Source of the DNA: Prevotellaceae bacterium KH2P17
GTDB taxonomy: Bacteria; Bacteroidota; Bacteroidia; Bacteroidales; Bacteroidaceae
Direction of reading: 5' to 3'
DNA length: 64,000 bases
Assembly: GCA_900199655.1 (NCBI GenBank)
Contig: FZRE01000009.1
Span: 62,001 to 126,000 of the forward strand
Part shown: one piece after another, positions 34,812 through 43,729 of the stretch
How positions within the stretch are numbered: the stretch's first letter is position 1
How the letters are laid out: each line of letters opens with the position of its first letter
Notes under the pieces: generated by a model
Told to the model about the DNA's origin: nothing
Seen by the model: the letters and a program-made list of their open reading frames with translations, nothing else
Database searches by the model: none
Position numbers and translations under genes: made by a program

Positions 34812-35297
34812 ATGGAGAACATGAAGCAACTTTGCGGATGGCTTGTCGTGGCGGTGCTGATGGCTACTGCGCCTGCATGCAGGGGCGGGAAAGCCGCAGA
34901 AACGGTTGGTGCCGTTGTGATAGACACAATGACTACGGCCGAAATAGACTCGCTTCCGGAGGAGGTAGAGGGCGCCGGCTGTGCTTATTACCGCACTCCG
35001 GTCATCACGAATGGGGTAATAAGTCAGACAGATATCATCTTCATTTCGGCTCACCCCTATGCTGCAATGAAGTTGGACGGCAAGAAACAGCTGCTTGAAA
35101 TGGTGGACAGCATCAGCAACTTTGACCGACAAGTGTTTGCGAACCAAGCCTACAAGGTAACTGTTTCCGTGCAGCATACGAAGCACTGGCCCGGTGATGA
35201 AGAAGCGGGTGGGGGACTCGAGGACGGCGAACTCAAGGTTGAGAAGCACGACGGGCGCCATGTCAGGTTGCGTTATTACGGTTATTGTGGCTGCTGA
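34812..35297 (+). CDS. Small predicted lipoprotein, unknown family
   Basis: A 161-residue protein with an N-terminal signal MENMKQLCGWLVVAVLMATA ending at an APAC lipobox-like sequence (Cys23). The mature part is acidic then mixed, with RTPVITNGVISQTDIIFISAHPY and DGKKQLLEMVDSISNFDRQVF. It ends with a Tyr-Gly-Tyr-Cys-Gly-Cys tail. No family was recognised. A second ATG nine bases on (34821) is equally possible as start. The gene is alone, between the rplT region and the ABC-F gene. Confidence 0.55.
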   Translation: MENMKQLCGWLVVAVLMATAPACRGGKAAETVGAVVIDTMTTAEIDSLPEEVEGAGCAYYRTPVITNGVISQTDIIFISAHPYAAMKLDGKKQLLEMVDSISNFDRQVFANQAYKVTVSVQHTKHWPGDEEAGGGLEDGELKVEKHDGRHVRLRYYGYCGC

Positions 35298-35477
35298 GGC
35301 GGCAGCCGGCGGCACATGGCGTATGCCCACAGGCCGGCGAAGCCTGCCAGCGGTTAGGCTGCCTGTAAAAAACAAGCCTGCGGGCAGGCTCTGATGGGCT
35401 TACTGCTCATACTTGTTCAGAATGCGCGGGCAGCCTATAAAAACTGCCATTTATTTTGTTTTCCGGCACGATTTTTG

Positions 35478-35485
35478 TATTTTTG
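35478..35485 (+). promoter_or_regulatory. -7 box (TATTTTTG) of the ABC-F gene
   Basis: TATTTTTG, with TTTTG ending at 35458 (19-base spacer). The first in-frame ATG is at 35499, and the conserved MISVEGLTVEFG start is at 35508, very close to the predicted transcript 5' end. Confidence 0.6.
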
Positions 35486-35507
35486 CATCTTGATAAAAAT
35501 GCAATCA

Positions 35508-37454
35508 ATGATTTCAGTAGAAGGACTGACGGTAGAATTTGGCGTCAAGCCCCTGTTCCGCAACGTGGGTTTCGTCATCAACGACCGCGACCGCATCGCC
35601 CTGGTGGGTAAGAACGGGGCCGGCAAGTCTACCATGCTCAAGATACTCTGCGGCCTGCAGAAGCCTACGGACGGCGTTGTGGCCGTTCCTGCCGATACCA
35701 CCGTGGGCTATCTGCCGCAGGTGATGAAACTTTCGGACGATACAACGGTAAGGGAAGAAACCCGCAAGGCGTTCAGCCAAACTACCAAGCTGCAGGCCCT
35801 ACTGGCACAGATGCAGCAGGAAATGGCCGAGCGCACCGATTACGAGAGCGACGACTATCGCCAGCTGATAGAGCGTTTTACACAGGAGCACGACCGCTTC
35901 ATGATGCTGGGCGGCGAGAACTACGAGGCCGAAATGGAGCGAACGCTCGTCGGGCTCGGCTTCAGCAGGAGCGATTTCGACCGTCCCACACGCGAGTTCT
36001 CCGGTGGTTGGCGCATGCGTATAGAGCTTGCCAAGATACTGCTTCGCAAGCCCGACGTGCTCTTGTTGGACGAACCTACCAACCATCTCGACATCGAGAG
36101 CATCCAGTGGCTGGAGCAGTTTCTGCAGCAGAGCGCCAAGGCAGTGGTGCTGGTGAGCCACGACCGCGCCTTCATCAACAACGTAACGAACCGCACGTTG
36201 GAGATAACATGCGGCCATGTGGAGGATTACAAAGTCAGGTACGATGAGTATGTAACGCTGCGCAAGGAACGCCGGGAGCAGCAGTTGCGGGCCTACGAGA
36301 ACCAGCAAAAGGAGATAGCAGACACCAAAGCCTTCATAGAGCGGTTCCGTTATCAGGCCACCAAGGCCGTGCAGGTGCAGCAGCGCATCCGTCAGTTGGA
36401 AAAAGTAGTGCCCATAGAGGTAGACGAGGTGGACAATGCTGCCATGCACCTGAAGTTCCCGCCCTGCCTGCGCAGCGGCGACTATCCCGTTATCTGCGAC
36501 GACGTACGCAAGGACTACGGCCGCCACACGGTGTTCGACCACGTAACGCTGACCATCAAACGGGGCGAGAAAGTGGCCTTTGTAGGCAAGAACGGAGAAG
36601 GAAAATCAACGCTCGTAAAGTGCATCATGGGCCAAATTCCTTTCACCGGGACGCTTAAAGTGGGCCATAACGTGCAGATAGGCTACTTTGCGCAGAACCA
36701 GGCACAGCTGCTCGACGAAAGCATCTCTATCTACGAAACCATCGACCGGGTTGCAACGGGCGACATGAGGCTCAAGATAAACGACCTTCTGGGTGCCTTC
36801 ATGTTCGGCGGCGAGACGTCGGACAAGAAGGTGAAGGTGCTCTCCGGAGGCGAACGCAGCCGCCTGGCAATGATCAGGTTGCTGCTGGAGCCCGTCAACC
36901 TGCTCATCCTCGACGAGCCTACCAACCATCTCGACATGCCTTCCAAGGACGTGCTGAAGGAGGCCATCCGTGCCTTCGACGGCACTGCCATCATCGTGAG
37001 CCACGACCGCGAGTTCCTGGACGGCCTCGTGACCAAGGTCTACGAGTTCGCCGACGGCAAGGTCAAAGAACACTTAGGCGGCATTTACGACTATCTGCAG
37101 GCCCACAACGCCGAGACCATTCACGAGGCCTTGGACGCTGCAACGGCTTCGGCAGAGCCCAAACAGGCCATTGCCGAACCGGAAACACCGGCCTCGGCAA
37201 GCAGGCAGAGCTATCAGGAACACAAGGAACAGCAGAAGAAGATACGCGTTGCTCAGCGTGCCGTAGAGGCCTCGGAGAAGAATATTGCCCGCATGGAGAA
37301 GCGTATGAAGGAACTCGACGAGCTCTTCATGCAGCCCGAAAACGCGTCGGACGTCGAGCTGGTGACCGAATATACGTCGACCAAAGAGGCGCTCGACAAG
37401 GAGAACGAGCACTGGCTGGAGCTTTCCGAAGCCCTGGAAAACCTGCAGCAATAA
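35508..37454 (+). CDS. ABC-F family ATPase (Uup/EttA-like)
   Basis: A 648-residue cytosolic protein with two ABC domains and no membrane segment, a member of the ABC-F group that acts on stalled ribosomes. Domain 1: Walker A GKNGAGKST, signature FSGGW, Walker B VLLLDEPTNHLD. Domain 2: GKNGEGKST, LSGGERSRLA, LLILDEPTNHLD. The linker between them and the last ~100 residues form a long coiled coil (QEHKEQQKKIRVAQRAVEASEKNI), as in Uup. Start 35508 was chosen by homology of MISVEGLTVEFG; 35499 would add three residues. The subfamily cannot be settled by eye. Confidence 0.9.
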   Translation: MISVEGLTVEFGVKPLFRNVGFVINDRDRIALVGKNGAGKSTMLKILCGLQKPTDGVVAVPADTTVGYLPQVMKLSDDTTVREETRKAFSQTTKLQALLAQMQQEMAERTDYESDDYRQLIERFTQEHDRFMMLGGENYEAEMERTLVGLGFSRSDFDRPTREFSGGWRMRIELAKILLRKPDVLLLDEPTNHLDIESIQWLEQFLQQSAKAVVLVSHDRAFINNVTNRTLEITCGHVEDYKVRYDEYVTLRKERREQQLRAYENQQKEIADTKAFIERFRYQATKAVQVQQRIRQLEKVVPIEVDEVDNAAMHLKFPPCLRSGDYPVICDDVRKDYGRHTVFDHVTLTIKRGEKVAFVGKNGEGKSTLVKCIMGQIPFTGTLKVGHNVQIGYFAQNQAQLLDESISIYETIDRVATGDMRLKINDLLGAFMFGGETSDKKVKVLSGGERSRLAMIRLLLEPVNLLILDEPTNHLDMPSKDVLKEAIRAFDGTAIIVSHDREFLDGLVTKVYEFADGKVKEHLGGIYDYLQAHNAETIHEALDAATASAEPKQAIAEPETPASASRQSYQEHKEQQKKIRVAQRAVEASEKNIARMEKRMKELDELFMQPENASDVELVTEYTSTKEALDKENEHWLELSEALENLQQ

Positions 37455-37497
37455 GCATCACACAAAGCGAAACATTATTAACATAAAGCCAAGAAAC

Positions 37498-39531
37498 ATG
37501 AACATGAAACAAATTTTACCGATTGTCATGATGGTGGCAGCGCCTACAATGGGCGTGGCTCAGCAGAAATCGGGGCTCGTCATGTCGAATCTCGACAAGA
37601 CGGCCAAGCCTGCCGACGACTTTTACCAGTTCGCTACAGGCGGCTGGCAGAAAGCTCACCCGCTGCCGGCAGCCTACAGTCGCTACGGCAGTTTCGACAA
37701 GCTGCAGGAAGACAACAACGTACGCATCAACTCGATTCTGGGCGATCTGCTGAAGAAGAAATACAAGCAGGGAACCACCGAGCAAAAACTCTCCGACTTC
37801 TACAAGCTGGCCATGGACTCCGTTCGCCGCAACAAAGAAGGCGTTAGCCCTGTAAAACCGTTGCTGAACGAGATGGAACAGGCCGCTACCAAGGCCGACC
37901 TGCGCCGCATTCAGCTTAAGTACGCCGCCTTCGGCTATGGAGTACCCATGGGCATAGGCTTCGGCGCCGACGAGAAAAACGCCAAGATGAACATCCTGAA
38001 CATCTATCAGGGCGGCTTGACATTGGGCGAGAAGGAGTATTACCTTGACAACGACGAGGCTACAACGGCCATTCGCGAGGCCTACAAGGAGCACATCGCC
38101 CGCATGTTCCACCTCTTCGGATTCTCCGATGCGGCAGCATCAGCCAAGCGCGATGCCGTTATCCGCTTCGAGACCTCGGTCGCTCTCATTTCCAAAAGCA
38201 ATACAGAGCTGCGCGACCCGCAGGCCAATTACAACAAGATGAGCCTCAAGCAGTTCGAGGCCAACTATCCTAACATACCGCTGGAGTCACTGCTCAACGC
38301 CGAGGGTGTGAAGAGTTCGTACTTCCAGGAGATGGTAGTAGGCCAGCCGCAGTTCGTGGCCGGCATCGACAAACTTACCTCCGTGCTCACCACCGACGAC
38401 CTGAAGGCCATCATGGAGTGGGACGCCATCATGATGGCTGCAGGCTATCTGAGCGACGACGTGATAGCAGCAAACTTCGACTTCTTCGGCAAGACCATGC
38501 GCGGACGCCAGCAGGACTTCCCCCGCTGGAAGCGTGCAGTAAACCAGGTTGAGGCTGCCATGGGCGAGCCTCTGGGCAAGATGTACTGCGAGCGCTATTT
38601 CCCGGCCTCGTCGAAGAAGCGCATGGAGCAGCTCATCCGCAACCTGCAGGTTAGCCTCGGACAGCGTATAGATGCGCAGACCTGGATGAGCGACACCACC
38701 AAGGCTGCCGCCCATGCCAAGTTAGACGCCTTTTACGTGAAGGTGGGCTATCCCAACAAGTGGAAAGACTGGAGCGGGCTGACCATCGACCCGGCCAAGT
38801 CGTACTACGAAAACGCCATGGCCGTGGCCCTCTTCAAGGACAAGCGCAGCATTGAGGAGAAAGCCGGAAAGCCCGTGGATCGCGACGAATGGCACATGAC
38901 TCCGCAGACTGTGAACGCCTACTACAATCCAACGACCAACGAGATTTGCTTCCCCGCCGGCATCCTTCAGTACCCCTTCTTCGACCCGAAGGCTGATGAC
39001 GCCTTCAACTATGGCGCCATCGGCGTGGTGATAGGTCACGAGATGACCCACGGCTTCGACGACCAGGGCAGCCAGTACGACAAGGACGGCAACATGAAGA
39101 ACTGGTGGACGGCATCTGATGAGGCCAACTTCAAGAAGCGCGGCGATATGTATGCCGACTTCTTCTCGTCCATCGAGGTGCTGCCCGGCCTGCACGGAAA
39201 CGGCCGCTTCACGCTTGGAGAGAACCTGGCCGACCACGGTGGGCTCCAGGTATCGTTCAACGCATTCAAGAATGCCACTGCCAAGAGCCCGCTGAAGGCC
39301 AAGGACGGCTTCACGCCCGAGCAGCGTTTCTTCATTGCCTACGCCGGTGTATGGGGCCAGAACATTACCGAGAAGGAGATACGCAACCGCGTAAAGGCCG
39401 ACCCGCATGCACAGGGAGAGTGGCGTGTAAACGGTGCCCTGCCGCACATCGACGCCTGGTACGAAGCCTTCGACGTGAAGTCAACCGACAAGATGTACCT
39501 GCCCAAGGAGAAGCGTTTGGAACTTTGGTAA
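37498..39531 (+). CDS. M13 family (neprilysin/PepO-like) metallopeptidase
   Basis: A 677-residue exported zinc peptidase. A signal sequence (MNMKQILPIVMMVAAPTMGVAQQ) is followed by the M13 N-terminal domain with KPADDFYQFATGGW, and the catalytic domain with the zinc motif VIGHEMTHGFDDQG, the downstream glutamate in GENLADHGGLQ and the substrate-binding NAYYNPTTNEICFPAGIL. It ends LPKEKRLELW, like other PepO proteins. It is thought to degrade short peptides in the periplasm or at the surface. ATG 37504 is an alternative start. The terminator at 39557-39592 ends its transcript. Confidence 0.93.
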   Translation: MNMKQILPIVMMVAAPTMGVAQQKSGLVMSNLDKTAKPADDFYQFATGGWQKAHPLPAAYSRYGSFDKLQEDNNVRINSILGDLLKKKYKQGTTEQKLSDFYKLAMDSVRRNKEGVSPVKPLLNEMEQAATKADLRRIQLKYAAFGYGVPMGIGFGADEKNAKMNILNIYQGGLTLGEKEYYLDNDEATTAIREAYKEHIARMFHLFGFSDAAASAKRDAVIRFETSVALISKSNTELRDPQANYNKMSLKQFEANYPNIPLESLLNAEGVKSSYFQEMVVGQPQFVAGIDKLTSVLTTDDLKAIMEWDAIMMAAGYLSDDVIAANFDFFGKTMRGRQQDFPRWKRAVNQVEAAMGEPLGKMYCERYFPASSKKRMEQLIRNLQVSLGQRIDAQTWMSDTTKAAAHAKLDAFYVKVGYPNKWKDWSGLTIDPAKSYYENAMAVALFKDKRSIEEKAGKPVDRDEWHMTPQTVNAYYNPTTNEICFPAGILQYPFFDPKADDAFNYGAIGVVIGHEMTHGFDDQGSQYDKDGNMKNWWTASDEANFKKRGDMYADFFSSIEVLPGLHGNGRFTLGENLADHGGLQVSFNAFKNATAKSPLKAKDGFTPEQRFFIAYAGVWGQNITEKEIRNRVKADPHAQGEWRVNGALPHIDAWYEAFDVKSTDKMYLPKEKRLELW

Positions 39532-39556
39532 GTCTAAACCTTACAAATAACCCTAA

Positions 39557-39592
39557 AGGATGCCCGGCCAATGGCGGCAGGCATCCTTTTTT
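39557..39592 (+). terminator. Intrinsic terminator after the M13 peptidase gene
   Basis: GGATGCCCG...CAGGCATCC pairs around an ATGGCGG loop and is followed by TTTTTTTA. Confidence 0.75.
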
Positions 39593-39743
39593 TATTGTCC
39601 TTCTTGCTGTTTTCTTGCTCATGGCAGCAGATAACTGGTTAAAGGAAAAGCCCACCACAGCCCTCCCGAAAGGAGGGAGCATTGCCGTAAACAAAGAGTG
39701 AATGGAAATATAGTTGCTACTTAAGGGAGAACGACAAACCGTT

Positions 39744-39779
39744 TCCTCCCCTTGGAAAGGGGAGGTTAGGAGGGGATGA
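39744..39779. repeat. Family B solitary end
   Basis: CCTCCCCTTGGAAAGGGGAGG followed by TTAGGAGGGGATGA, the right end of the MITE-like family, without a matching left end to its left. Confidence 0.65.
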
Positions 39780-39899
39780 CACATAAGCAGCACTCGTTGA
39801 AAAACACTTTCTTTCTCTCGTTTTCGATTGATTTTCTGTTATGAAACGGATGTTTTGAACTTGGGATATATGCTTTGGTTAGTCGGTATCTTGCTGAAA

Positions 39900-40133
39900 A
39901 TCATCCCCTCCTCCGCCTCCCCTTTCCAAGGGGAGGATACCAGTTAGACTTGCTTCGCTTCTTTTTCCTCTTCCTGCTTTCTGCTATCAACTGCATGATA
40001 AACCTGCTTTGTTCCAAGGGGAGGATACCAGTTGGCTCCTTAACCAATACTTAGCTCCCTCTTTGTTCCCATTACAAGCTGTAGGGCAAACCAGTTCCTC
40101 CCCTTAGAAAGGGGAGGTTAGGAGGGGATGATA
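39900..40133. repeat. MITE-like element, family B copy 2, with an internal duplication
   Basis: The left end ATCATCCCCTCC and the right end GGAGGGGATGAT bound 234 bases. The segment CCAAGGGGAGGATACCAGTT occurs twice (near 39926 and 40013), with an unrelated ~65-base stretch between. The remaining interior is the reverse complement of that at 29565-29715 with about one change in seven. The whole 39532-40443 gap has only repeats and no gene. Confidence 0.7.
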
Positions 40134-40253
40134 ATTCGGGGGAATGGGGTAATAAACTTGTTATCCGGCAAATAAAAACAGCAAGCGGATATAAAAAACC
40201 GCGTTAAGGAAGGCGTAAAAAACCTGCTCCGGCGGTGTTGAAGATAAGGGAAA

Positions 40254-40328
40254 GGAACTTTCGACAAGTGTCGCATGATTGTGCGACACTTGTCAAATGA
40301 TCGTGCGACACTTGTCAAAAGTTCACGA
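40254..40328. repeat. Long inverted repeat, family A copy 4
   Basis: Arms with GAACTTTCGACAAGTGTCGC and CGACACTTGTCAAAAGTTC around a centre GTGCGACACTTGTC. The flanking 60 bases to the left (CCTGCTCCGGCGGTGTTGAAG) match, reverse-complemented, the right flank of copy 2 (29446-29530). Confidence 0.75.
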
Positions 40329-40380
40329 ACCATAGCTTCAGCACCCGGAGGGCATACATTGGATAACCGGATAAGATGCA

Positions 40381-40417
40381 GAAAGGCGTGCAGCCGTCAA
40401 CAGGTTGCACGCCTTTC
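40381..40417 (-). terminator. Hairpin downstream of the DUF389 gene
   Basis: GAAAGGCGTGCA and TGCACGCCTTTC are a perfect 12-base inverted repeat, 27 bases beyond the stop of the minus-strand DUF389 gene at 40444; weak T-rich sequence follows. Confidence 0.6.
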
Positions 40418-40443
40418 ACGCAGTGGTTTACCCGGAAAAGAGG

Positions 40444-41793
40444 CTATTGGGTGATGATGAGCCGCAGGCTGTCGGCCTTGGCCCGTGTCTTGAGCCACTG
40501 CTGCAGCTTCTGTCTGTCGGTGTTGCTGAAGCGGCCCCTGTTGCCCACAACGGCCATCACGTAGCGACGCACGGCAGCGGAGTCAACGTTGGATTCGGCA
40601 ACGCGGGTCAGTGTAACGGTGCTGATGGTGGGATAGAGAGCCCTGAGCTCGTTCCTGATGTCCTTGCCCATCGTTTCGTAGCGCGTGTATTGCGCGAGCT
40701 GGCTTTCCAGGTCGTGTATCTGTGTTGACTGCTCCACCAGCTTCTGGTTGGTGGCTTCGCCGGACAGGGTGGCGTTGTTCAGCGTCTGGCTGCGCAGCAG
40801 CAAGCTGTCCGACTGGTAGCCCTGGATAACGTTCAGCTTGTAACCGGCCATCTTGTAGCCGTCCATCTGCTTCCTGATGCTGTCTATGGTGCTCTTTGTT
40901 ATCAGCCTGCCAACGGCCACTACGTTAAGAGTTTTGCTCTTCTCATCCAGGTTCTGCGATATGATTTGGGTGCCCTTGAACACGAGCTCGTTCTTTACGA
41001 ACCTGCGGGCATTGTTGTCCACCACGCTTTGCCTGATGATGTTGATGGTCATGTAGGTAGCCGGCAGCATGGTGAGGATGACGATGGCCACGATGTAACG
41101 CCGCACCTTGGAAAGGCGCTGGGGGTCTTCAAAGGTCTTGTGCTCGAACTTCAGCATCCTTACCCCCACGAAGGTGGCCAGACAGATGAATACGGTATTG
41201 ATGAAATACAGATACAAAGCGCCGAAGAAATAGGAGGGGCTGCCCACGGCCAAGCCGTAACCAGCGGTACAGAGCGGCGGCATGAGGGCCGTGGCAATGG
41301 CCACTCCGGGTATTACATTGCCCTTTCCTTTGGTTGAAAGGGCAAGAATGCCGGCCGCGCCACCGCACAGCGCGATGAGCACATCGTACAACGTGGGCGA
41401 CGTACGGGCAAGAAGTTCCGACTGAGCCTCGTTGAGTGGCGTGATGGCAAAGTAGAGCGTGGCCGTTAAAGCACTGATGCCGGTGGCCACGAGGTAGTTC
41501 TTGACCGACCGTTTGAGCAGCTCCAAATCGTTGATGCCTATGGCCAGGCCCATGCCGATGATAGGTCCCATGAGCGGGGAGATGAGCATGGCGCCGATGA
41601 TAACTGCCGTGGAGTTGACGTTCAGGCCAAGAGAAGCAATGAAGATGGCAAAGATGAGCACCCACAGATTAGCTCCGTGGAAGGCTACGCCGCTGCTTAT
41701 CTGGCTGATGGTTTCCTCTTCGTTCTCCTTGTCGGGTATGGCATTGAAGTATCCCTTCACTACTTGCCACAGGGTGGTAGTATGCTCTGTCAT
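40444..41793 (-). CDS. DUF389 / TIGR00341-family membrane protein
   Basis: A 449-residue inner-membrane protein. Residues 40-250 hold about six helices, including the conserved FAIFIASLGLNVNSTAVIIGAMLISPLMGPIIGMG and the central NVIPGVAIATALMPPLCTAGYGLAVG, the defining features of the family. From about residue 255 the protein continues as a mostly hydrophilic, coiled-coil-like region after a further membrane segment. No transport activity has been firmly assigned to the family. It is divergent from nhaA. Start ATG 41793 is the first codon of the frame and gives the hydrophilic MTEHTTTLWQVVKGYF start. Confidence 0.88.
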   Translation of the reverse strand: MTEHTTTLWQVVKGYFNAIPDKENEEETISQISSGVAFHGANLWVLIFAIFIASLGLNVNSTAVIIGAMLISPLMGPIIGMGLAIGINDLELLKRSVKNYLVATGISALTATLYFAITPLNEAQSELLARTSPTLYDVLIALCGGAAGILALSTKGKGNVIPGVAIATALMPPLCTAGYGLAVGSPSYFFGALYLYFINTVFICLATFVGVRMLKFEHKTFEDPQRLSKVRRYIVAIVILTMLPATYMTINIIRQSVVDNNARRFVKNELVFKGTQIISQNLDEKSKTLNVVAVGRLITKSTIDSIRKQMDGYKMAGYKLNVIQGYQSDSLLLRSQTLNNATLSGEATNQKLVEQSTQIHDLESQLAQYTRYETMGKDIRNELRALYPTISTVTLTRVAESNVDSAAVRRYVMAVVGNRGRFSNTDRQKLQQWLKTRAKADSLRLIITQ

Positions 41794-41881
41794 GTCAATG
41801 TTTTTGTTGCAAATTTAATGTTTTTGGCTGATAAATGGGCAGGATGAGGCTAAAAATGTGCCGTAAGGGCTGCAGTTGCGA

Positions 41882-41913
41882 TTTGGGAGTTCCACTTTTT
41901 TTGTGTATCTTTG
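41882..41913 (+). promoter_or_regulatory. Promoter of nhaA
   Basis: TTTG at 41882-41885, a 20-base spacer and TATCTTTG at 41906-41913. The leader to the nhaA start is about 135 bases and contains a 22-codon open frame at 41990-42058. Confidence 0.65.
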
Positions 41914-41989
41914 TACAAAGAACGAAAGTTAAAACATTGTTTTTGCTCCTACAGTTGATGCTTTGACTTTGAATGATGCTTTCTTTTGT

Positions 41990-42058
41990 ATGACCATGAA
42001 GCAGCTGCGGCGCTTATGCTTGATGGAGTTGTTTCTGATAAAAGATAAAAAGACATGA
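41990..42058 (+). CDS. Possible leader peptide upstream of nhaA
   Basis: A 22-codon frame (MTMKQLRRLCLMELFLIKDK, KT) lies in the nhaA leader. Its TGA stop overlaps the nhaA ATG (ACATGATG). It could couple translation of nhaA to translation of the leader. Chance occurrence is equally plausible. Confidence 0.3.
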   Translation: MTMKQLRRLCLMELFLIKDKKT

Positions 42059-43380
42059 TGAAGAATTACCAACGCAAGATAGAATACAGGCTGATAGTGC
42101 CCGCTTATCAGTTCATGCAGCGTGAGAAGTCGAGCGGAGTAGTGCTCGCCCTGTCGGTGGTCGTGGCCCTGCTGCTGGCCAATTCGCCGCTCAGAGAGCA
42201 GTATGCCGCCATCTTCGAGCAGCACTTCGGGTTCGTTTACAACGGCCGGCCGTTCCTGAACTTCAGTCTGGAGCATTGGATAAACGACGGTTTGATGTCG
42301 ATGTTCTTCTTCGTCGTGGGGCTTGAACTGAAGAGTGAGTTCATCGGAGGCGAGCTTCGGGACATCCGGCAGGTTATCTTGCCCGTGGGTGCTGCTGTGT
42401 TCGGCATGCTGTTTCCGGCAGCTATCTACCTCTTGCTCAATGCCGGCACGCCCGTTGCGCAGGGCTGGGGAATTCCCATGGCCACTGATATAGCCTTTGC
42501 CCTGGCCGTGCTCTACATGCTGGGCGACCGCGTACCGGTGTCGGTCAAGGTGTTTCTTACCACGCTGGCCATCGTCGACGACCTGGGTTCTGTGCTGGTA
42601 ATAGCCCTCTTCTACACCTCCCACATCTCGCTGATGAGCGTTGCAGCGGGCATAGGTTTCCTGGGTTTGATGTTCGCAGGCAACAAGTTAGGCATCAAGA
42701 GCGTGTGGTTTTATGGCGTGCTCGGTATCGGCGGCGTGTGGGTAGCGTTCCTCATGTCGGGCGTTCATGCCACCATAGCTGCCGTACTGTCGGCTATGGT
42801 GATACCGGCCGACTCAAAGATAGCCGAACCTGCATTCATTGCACGCATCAGGAAGGAGCTGAAGCGCTTTGAAGAAGCCGAATCCAACGACGTGCGGACG
42901 TTGGAACCGGAACAGGTGGAGATAATCTCGAAGGTGAAGGAGAACACCCTGATGGCCATTCCGCCCCTGCAGCGGCTGGAGCACAGCATGCACCCGCTGG
43001 TGTCGTTCGTCATCATGCCCGTGTTTGCCTTGGCCAATGCAGGCGTCTCGTTCGTGGATATGGACCCGTCGGTACTCTTCGACAACCACGTTGCCCTGGG
43101 CGTACTGTGCGGGCTGCTGATAGGAAAGCCCGTTGGCATCGTTACCTCCGTGTGGCTGCTTACGCGCCTGCGGCTGGGACGGCGCAGCATGTCGTGGCGC
43201 CGGCTGACGGGACTCGGCTTCCTTGCCTCCATCGGTTTCACCATGTCCATGTTCGTTACCATGCTGGCATTCGATGATGTCACGAACCACGAACAGGCCA
43301 AGGTGGGCATCTTTGCAGCCTCCATACTGGGCGGAATCATTGGCTACGCGCTGTTGAAAGAAAGCCGCAGCCATTCGTGA
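42055..43380 (+). CDS. nhaA: Na+/H+ antiporter NhaA
   Basis: A 441-residue inner-membrane antiporter exchanging intracellular Na+ or Li+ for protons. The signature helix is FFFVVGLELKSEF followed by PMATDIAFALAVL and the essential aspartate pair in TTLAIVDDLGSVLVIALFY, and SMHPLVSFVIMPVFALANAGV in the C-terminal half. Compared with E. coli NhaA, it has a longer N-terminus and a cytosolic loop with EAESNDVRTLEPEQVEII. The first ATG of an ATGATG pair (42055) is used. Single gene, divergent from DUF389. Confidence 0.93.
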   Translation: MMKNYQRKIEYRLIVPAYQFMQREKSSGVVLALSVVVALLLANSPLREQYAAIFEQHFGFVYNGRPFLNFSLEHWINDGLMSMFFFVVGLELKSEFIGGELRDIRQVILPVGAAVFGMLFPAAIYLLLNAGTPVAQGWGIPMATDIAFALAVLYMLGDRVPVSVKVFLTTLAIVDDLGSVLVIALFYTSHISLMSVAAGIGFLGLMFAGNKLGIKSVWFYGVLGIGGVWVAFLMSGVHATIAAVLSAMVIPADSKIAEPAFIARIRKELKRFEEAESNDVRTLEPEQVEIISKVKENTLMAIPPLQRLEHSMHPLVSFVIMPVFALANAGVSFVDMDPSVLFDNHVALGVLCGLLIGKPVGIVTSVWLLTRLRLGRRSMSWRRLTGLGFLASIGFTMSMFVTMLAFDDVTNHEQAKVGIFAASILGGIIGYALLKESRSHS

Positions 43381-43439
43381 GCAATCATTTAATAACCATC
43401 TGTTTAGCAAGCACTTATCCGTATCATGCTTTCCCGTCT

Positions 43440-43525
43440 TCACGGAGCTATGCTTCAACGTCCTTGAATGGCACCTTCAAGGACGTTGAAGCTATTGTTC
43501 GGGCGCCTTGAAGCATAGCTCCGTC
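43440..43525. repeat. Short module repeat, family D, folded arrangement
   Basis: GGAGCTATGCTTCAACGTC is followed by CTTCAAGGACGTTGAAGCTA and then CTTGAAGCATAGCTCCG, giving nested inverted repeats (CAACGTCCTTGAA and TTCAAGGACGTTG). It lies in the 349-base gap after nhaA, which has no gene. Confidence 0.6.
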
Positions 43526-43678
43526 GCGGCGGGTGCACGCAGGCAGGGTTGCAGGGCCACGCACATGGACCGCATGCAGCTTAGCTTGCAGGGTGCAGGA
43601 AGCTCCTGCCCGGAGGCAAAGGAGAGGATTTCTTGTGTTTTTCATGTTGCTTTTTTCGTTCGTAGTATTTATTTTCGT

Positions 43679-43686
43679 TATCTTTG
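43679..43686 (+). promoter_or_regulatory. -7 box (TATCTTTG) of metA
   Basis: TATCTTTG lies 43 bases before the TTG start of metA. Confidence 0.5.
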
Positions 43687-43729
43687 CATGACTGTAAACA
43701 GATGGTTCAACATTTAAATTCAAATAGCT

